NCBI RefSeq assembly: GCF_036417845.1
Contig: NC_089980.1
Span: forward strand, 42,282,501 to 42,346,500
From: Apteryx mantelli
Taxonomy: Eukaryota > Chordata > Aves > Apterygiformes > Apterygidae
Reading direction: 5' to 3'
DNA length: 64,000 bases
Part shown: one piece after another, positions 52,190 through 64,000 of the stretch
How the letters are laid out: every line of letters begins with the position of its first letter
Position numbering within the stretch: the first letter of the stretch is position 1
Notes under the pieces: generated by a model
What the model was told of the DNA's origin: nothing
Databases searched by the model: none
The model's input: the letters and a program-made list of their open reading frames with translations, nothing else
Position numbers and translations under genes: made by a program

Positions 52190-52250
52190 AGCCTCAACAG
52201 CTTTCAATCCGGTCTTTATATTGTTAACTTCCTTCTCCAGCTCTACCAGG
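52190..52250 (-). CDS. DAAM2: DAAM2 exon: short FH2 helix (LVELEKEVNNIK)
   Basis: 61 nt: one base completing Asn, then LVELEKEVNNIKTGLKAVEA. Human reads [20 protein letters not shown], so the match is clear but less strict than in flanking exons. The minus-strand acceptor is catgcag and the donor gtaagtatc. It is too short to be obvious as an open frame and was found from phase continuity between its neighbours. Confidence 0.94.
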
Positions 52251-53737
52251 CTGCATGAAAGACAGATATGTAGAAGTTAAAACAAAAGGGGCAGTGTTAC
52301 AGGGGAATACAGGAACTCTGTAGCAGAACAGACCATTGGCCCATCAAGTCTGGTTTCCGGCCTCTGGCATCAGCCACACCAGACGATGAGAAATGAGGGG
52401 AAGAAGGTCTGTTAATACTCTGTGCTGCTTTTTGTATGAGATGGAAGATCAGGCAGACCCTGTCTGCCTGTGGTCACAGAAAAGATTGGGATTTTCCTGG
52501 GAAGAAGCAGGGGGTTACCCTCAGAACATCTATCCAAGAGTACTAAGATACCAGGCCTGTGAACTGAGCCCAACCCTCCAGCAAGGAGTGTATGCCACAT
52601 GGCTGGCTTACAATAATTGACTGACTCATAAGCAGGGACCACAGCTTCAGCACGCACATTGTGATAGTCTCAGATTAGCCCTGCATGTGATTCTTGAACC
52701 ATTAGTTAACTATTGAATCCCATTAGCAATACATTTACATGTGATTTTGTCTTCCTCACAGTCCAAACACTGCTGATTTTTTCCAACTGCATTTCTATCT
52801 TATGGCAGTCCTTGCAAGCTAACATCATAACTAAGCATTTAACCCTACTGTGCATGTTAACGAATGCTTCCCTAGACCCAAGTGTTGTATTGGATTTCTC
52901 CTTGTCATATACAAACAAGACTTTTTTATAGGATTTGCATGAAATGAAACTTTTCACTTCTAGGTAGCCAGTTAGTACTTACTTGTAAGCCAGCAGGCAT
53001 CTCCCCCAAGTATTTGGTTAGGAGTAGTTTACGTCTCAAAAAACACCACAAGAGCCTTAATAAATGCCTTTAGGTATGAACCTGTATTTATTTTTTACTT
53101 GTCTTTCATTAGCTGGAGTAGTGCCCCATACAAAGAACAAAGTCTGGGCAAATAATAAGCAAAGATATTTTTGAGCAGTGGTTTGTAAAGAAAAATGCTA
53201 GTATTTGGGGGGACAGCTTGTGTATTCGTTTTCCACACACATTTATGGAAATGGAAAAAATTATCACTGAAATTTGTGCAGAAAGTATGATGCTTTCCAA
53301 ATTTCTGTGCACAACTCATTTGTGCAAAAGTTTGAATGATCTTCTTGAAAATGGCCTACTATAGCCTCTGTGCCTAACTGACTCTGGCTTAGAAACAAAC
53401 TTTCAATTATCCAGAAAAAATAGCACACAACTTAGATGACCAACCACAGAGTATGGTGAGTGAGTTGCAAATAATGACCAGCCTAGTTACAATATCTGAT
53501 TCAGAAATAAAGTACATACGGATATATCTAAGTAAAGCAGTCAATTTAGTTACCTAAATGATTTTGGACTAAAATTTTCTGCTGATGTACATCAGAATAA
53601 TGTCAAGGATGTCAGCAAAGGCATTCCAGGTGCCCCAGCTGAAGGGCTGGCCATGAGTTTGGGACACAGAAATTTAAAACTAACAACCAAATAAGTTAAC
53701 ATAAATCATTGGGAACAAGGAATAGCACTGCACTTAC
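52251..53737 (-). other. DAAM2: DAAM2 intron (1.5 kb)
   Basis: It contains a likely ancient CR1-like LINE fragment at about 52316-52400. The rest is unremarkable. Confidence 0.7.
52316..52400 (+). repeat. Possible ancient CR1-like LINE fragment
   Basis: The segment gaacagaccattggcccatc, aagtctggtttccggcctct, ggcatcagccacaccaga resembles the cagaccaatggtccatctag...cagtatcctgtctc...gtggccagtaccaga stretch common in reptile CR1 families. By-eye match. Confidence 0.4.
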
Positions 53738-53845
53738 TTGACTTTTGCTGCTTCTGGAAGATGCTGCAACTCAGACTGAATATCTAAGATATCTGGGTAA
53801 TTCTTCTCAAAGATCATAATTAAGTAGTGTAACAGTGTAATGTTC
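53738..53845 (-). CDS. DAAM2: DAAM2 exon: FH2 ([20 protein letters not shown])
   Basis: 108 nt: one base completing Arg, 35 codons ([20 protein letters not shown], then [15 protein letters not shown]) and two bases of Asn. LLHYL is a core FH2 signature following the KSSIDR of the preceding exon. The minus-strand acceptor is ttgttttag and the donor gtaagtg. Confidence 0.96.
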
Positions 53846-55613
53846 CTAAAACAAAGAAGGAAGAAATGAGAGAAGGAAGATGGTGGTGAGAAGGAAAAGG
53901 AAGGTGGGAGGAGTGAAAAATATTTGGGTAGGAAATGTGCTTGAGTGAACAAAACAAACAATAGATCAGCAGTTAGTAGCTCTGTCACGGAAAGAAAAGT
54001 ATTACAGACTAAAATGAATTAGCCCTTTATGAGCCATCCTTCCTAAAACCTCAAGGGATATTTCACACTGCCTTGCTTTATTCGGGAAGCACCAGCATGC
54101 TTCCTTCCGTTTGCATAGATGGTGTAACAGAAAAGAAAACTGCATATCACAGTATACTAATTTGTCCCCAAACATTTTAGAGAATAAACAATTAATAGTA
54201 GTAAAGTGTCATTAGGAAGAAGTGAGGTGCTGTCAGAGATGATGTGGAATAAAATGAAGAGTTAATGAAAAAGAGGAAAAGGTTTTTGAAGACTGAAGAA
54301 ACTGCAAAGAAAGATTCCTATATTAAGAGTGACACAGCCATACTTAAAGACTCAAGCCCACTACTACAAAAGAAATGGCAGCTCATGTAGGACTGGAAAG
54401 AAATGAGATTCAGGAGAGATGCAGGATTAGGCTTGAGAAGATTTTTAAAGGTAAATGGTGAATTTCGCATGTGGAGAGAACAGCCAGCCAGAATGGCTAC
54501 TTCAGATAGGTATTACGTGGCTAACTGACATGCAAGACAGCAGATAGCCACTGCTTCATACAGACCAGGCACTGGGAGTTGAGACCTGGAGAGAACACAG
54601 AGTTCGCAGAGGACATTTAATATATGGAGAGTCAAGCCAAACAACATTAAGGCAAAAAACTGTTCAACAGTAGCTACACAAGGATTAGCTTCAGAATATG
54701 GAAAGGACATCACTTGTTAAAACAGAGCTCTGTTAGTTCAAACTCTATTAGGTAGAGATGAATTTCCTATAGCTTCTTACTGCCATTATTCTGTTACAGT
54801 CTGAAGTCATTTCACCACAACTGTGGTCTCTGCAGGTCTCACAAGGCAAGGAAGGTGTGAGTTAGTAAGAACCAGCATAGGAGATATCCAGGGAAAAATC
54901 TGTAGTGCTGCTGGACCCCTAAGGTGGCATTCTCTCCCTAGTCACAGCTAGATCAATTTTCAGAACCAGCATGGGGATACAGGGCAAAACATGCAGTGTA
55001 ACACTATGAATGCCTACAGCCCATGTCCATAAGTAGTAAGCACCACAACCCAACAACAGCTATTTTCCTTAACTGCCCTAGAAACAACCAAGCCCAGCTT
55101 CTCTGAGCTATGCCCTGGCCCTTGTGGTCCAATGTCAGTGTACGTAGAGCTAGTTTACAACCCTCCCGTCTGAGAAATATATGCCATGTTTTTTACAGGA
55201 GATGTATAACTGTGGTTTGAGTTTTCTGTACTCTGCTTTTTGCAAAACCATGGCCATAAAACATTGGTATAAAGGGCAAATTCCATAGAAAGCCTCCTCT
55301 TCCCCTCCAACTTCAATTCATTTATTTGTGAAATACTACATTATGTCATCTTTGTACAGTGTTGCAGAAACACAATCCAACAACAGATGTGCATTATCCA
55401 AAGAAATGGCAGAATGTGTGTGCTGTGTTAATAGCTGGTCTTAAGTGCTCCAGGATCTTTTAGAGTGAAAAGCACTACTTAAATGCCAAGTGAGACATTA
55501 TTTTAAATGGTCTCCAGAGTTATTAAAAAAAAACAACAAAAAAACCCTCACTTTCATCACCATGATAAGAGATGCAGCACAGTAACTTACTCATTTAGGG
55601 CCTTCCAACCTAC
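53846..55613 (-). other. DAAM2: DAAM2 intron (1.8 kb)
   Basis: It holds a likely old LINE 3'-end-like fragment near 55436-55505 and A-rich simple sequence at 55525-55545. No gene seen. Confidence 0.7.
55436..55505 (+). repeat. Possible ancient LINE 3'-end-like fragment
   Basis: The stretch taagtgctccaggatctttt then gaaaagcactacttaaatgc resembles the gcgctttgagatcc...gaaaagcgctatataaatgc tail shared by some old L2/CR1-type elements. Confidence 0.35.
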
Positions 55614-55782
55614 CTGTCTATGCTGGATTTGGTGTCTGCAATTTTGTTCAGGCTGGAGACTTTGAAGCCATATGCACTTCCCCTTTGGCCCTTGTTCATA
55701 TAATTGCCAAAGGCCAGAACCACCTCCAGGAGTTGCTTCAAACGCTTGCTGCGGATAAGTTCTTTGGATGCCAGAAGAATGG
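55614..55782 (-). CDS. DAAM2: DAAM2 exon: FH2 signature ([15 protein letters not shown])
   Basis: 169 nt with split codons at both ends. It reads [40 protein letters not shown], then [18 protein letters not shown](Y/F)MN.G..RG.A.GF is the most conserved FH2 motif and lies in the actin-binding lasso/post core (family knowledge). Human has AIGNFMN and RGGAYGF here. The minus-strand acceptor is tttcaag and the donor gtaggt. Confidence 0.97.
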
Positions 55783-56546
55783 CTTGAAAAGATTAAAAAC
55801 GGATAGGTAATTGCGCAGTGGCCTTTCTGAATGTACTTGGGCCCAAGATTTGAAATACTCTAAAATGCTGCTGCTGACCAGCACATGTTCCAATTCAGAC
55901 TGTCCAAGCACTGTCCTCCCACTATCCACATGCCCAGACCAGATGGAAAGAAGGGAGGAAGGCACACTGCATTTAACATGTAGGATGTCCTCCTGAACCC
56001 AGAAGCTGGGCTGTTCTCCTAGATCTCCACTCTAGAAACATAGCCAGTGTGAACAGGGGGAAGGCTTAAGCTCATCTGAAAATGCAGAGTAGAACACACT
56101 CACTTCCTTTCTGCAATAACCAAGGATGCTGCACAAAAATCATGCTTCTTTCCTTGTAAGTAACACATTTACAGAATACCACTGTCCTCAAGCATCTGTC
56201 ATATCTGCCCCAAGGGAAAGGAAGGTACAAGGACTGAGGGTGAGAAGGGATGTCCGATCTGCACAGAAAGACCATAAATGTTTTTGGCAGCTCAGCACTA
56301 TTGGATAGCACACTGTCACATCTGTCAGGTCACATTTACAGTGTAACAACCATGACATTCACTTTATTAAGCCAACAGGTGTAACAACAGTGTCAGACAG
56401 AATTTGCTTTGCAGCATATGACATGTCTTGGACTCACTGGCTCTGCAAACAGAGCATGCTGCTGTAACAGCACTTTCTTTGAAGATAAGGTTCTTTTGAC
56501 ATGTCTTGTCCCTTTAACCAAATCCTAGCACAGGCTTTAACCATAC
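55783..56546 (-). other. DAAM2: DAAM2 intron (764 nt)
   Basis: No further feature recognised. Confidence 0.75.
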
Positions 56547-56635
56547 CTTCTACTTTTGGCTTTGCCTCTGCTAGCCTCTCTGGAAACTTCTTCTTAAAGA
56601 ATAATGCTTGCAGCCGCTGCTGATAATGGTCGATC
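56547..56635 (-). CDS. DAAM2: DAAM2 exon: FH2 ([17 protein letters not shown])
   Basis: 89 nt: one base completing Arg, 29 codons ([20 protein letters not shown], then LAEAKPKVE) and one base of the next Ala. It differs from the recalled human sequence at one place (FPER versus FQER). The minus-strand acceptor is ttgtgtag and the donor gtatgg. Confidence 0.96.

Positions 56636-64000
<7,365 letters not shown>

Noticed and set aside
55595..55622. ccttccaacctacctg as a bird CR1 3' end
   Set aside because: It overlaps the DAAM2 exon donor, and the typical attctatg tail repeats are missing.

Overview
The window is vertebrate nuclear DNA. It holds parts of two multi-exon genes that face each other tail to tail. 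On the + strand is the 3' part of MOCS1 (molybdenum cofactor synthesis 1). On the - strand is the 3' part of DAAM2 (dishevelled-associated activator of morphogenesis 2, a formin). The short introns, sparse transposons, lack of mammalian Alu/B1/L1-type repeats and a few degraded MIR/L2- or CR1-like fragments suggest a bird or other archosaur. That is inference; the sequence alone does not name the species. I recall the same MOCS1-DAAM2 neighbourhood in mammals.

Layout. 1-1565: MOCS1 intron; the 5' exons, with the N-terminal radical-SAM CxxxCxxC motif, lie before the window. 1566-8331: six MOCS1 exons encoding the C-terminal part of the MOCS1A (MoaA-like) domain, ending in Gly-Gly-stop. 12529-13406: one large exon encoding the linker and MOCS1B (MoaC-like) domain. 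13407 to about 30000: non-coding DNA with candidate MOCS1 polyadenylation signals, AT-rich and simple-sequence tracts, and a CpG-rich patch near 28.66-29.35 kb. About 30.1-36.3 kb: probable DAAM2 3' UTR, with an uncertain end. 36287-59168: nine DAAM2 coding exons (-) giving most of the FH2 domain, the C-terminal coiled/basic segment and the DAD. 59169-64000: a DAAM2 intron; the remaining FH2, FH1 and GBD/DID exons lie beyond the window.

The most interesting structure is the MOCS1A/MOCS1B junction. The exon with the MOCS1A stop has an internal donor (8324) that removes Gly-Gly-stop and joins in frame to the MOCS1B exon. Skipping that exon also keeps the frame. A canonical AATAAA lies 14 nt after the MOCS1A stop and is followed by a T/G-rich stretch, so a separate, prematurely polyadenylated MOCS1A mRNA is possible. 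The two enzyme activities act one after the other (GTP to 3',8-cH2GTP to cPMP), so this junction would decide whether separate or fused proteins are made.

I found no tRNA, rRNA, CRISPR, intact transposon or complete third gene. The many short open frames outside these exons look like chance frames.
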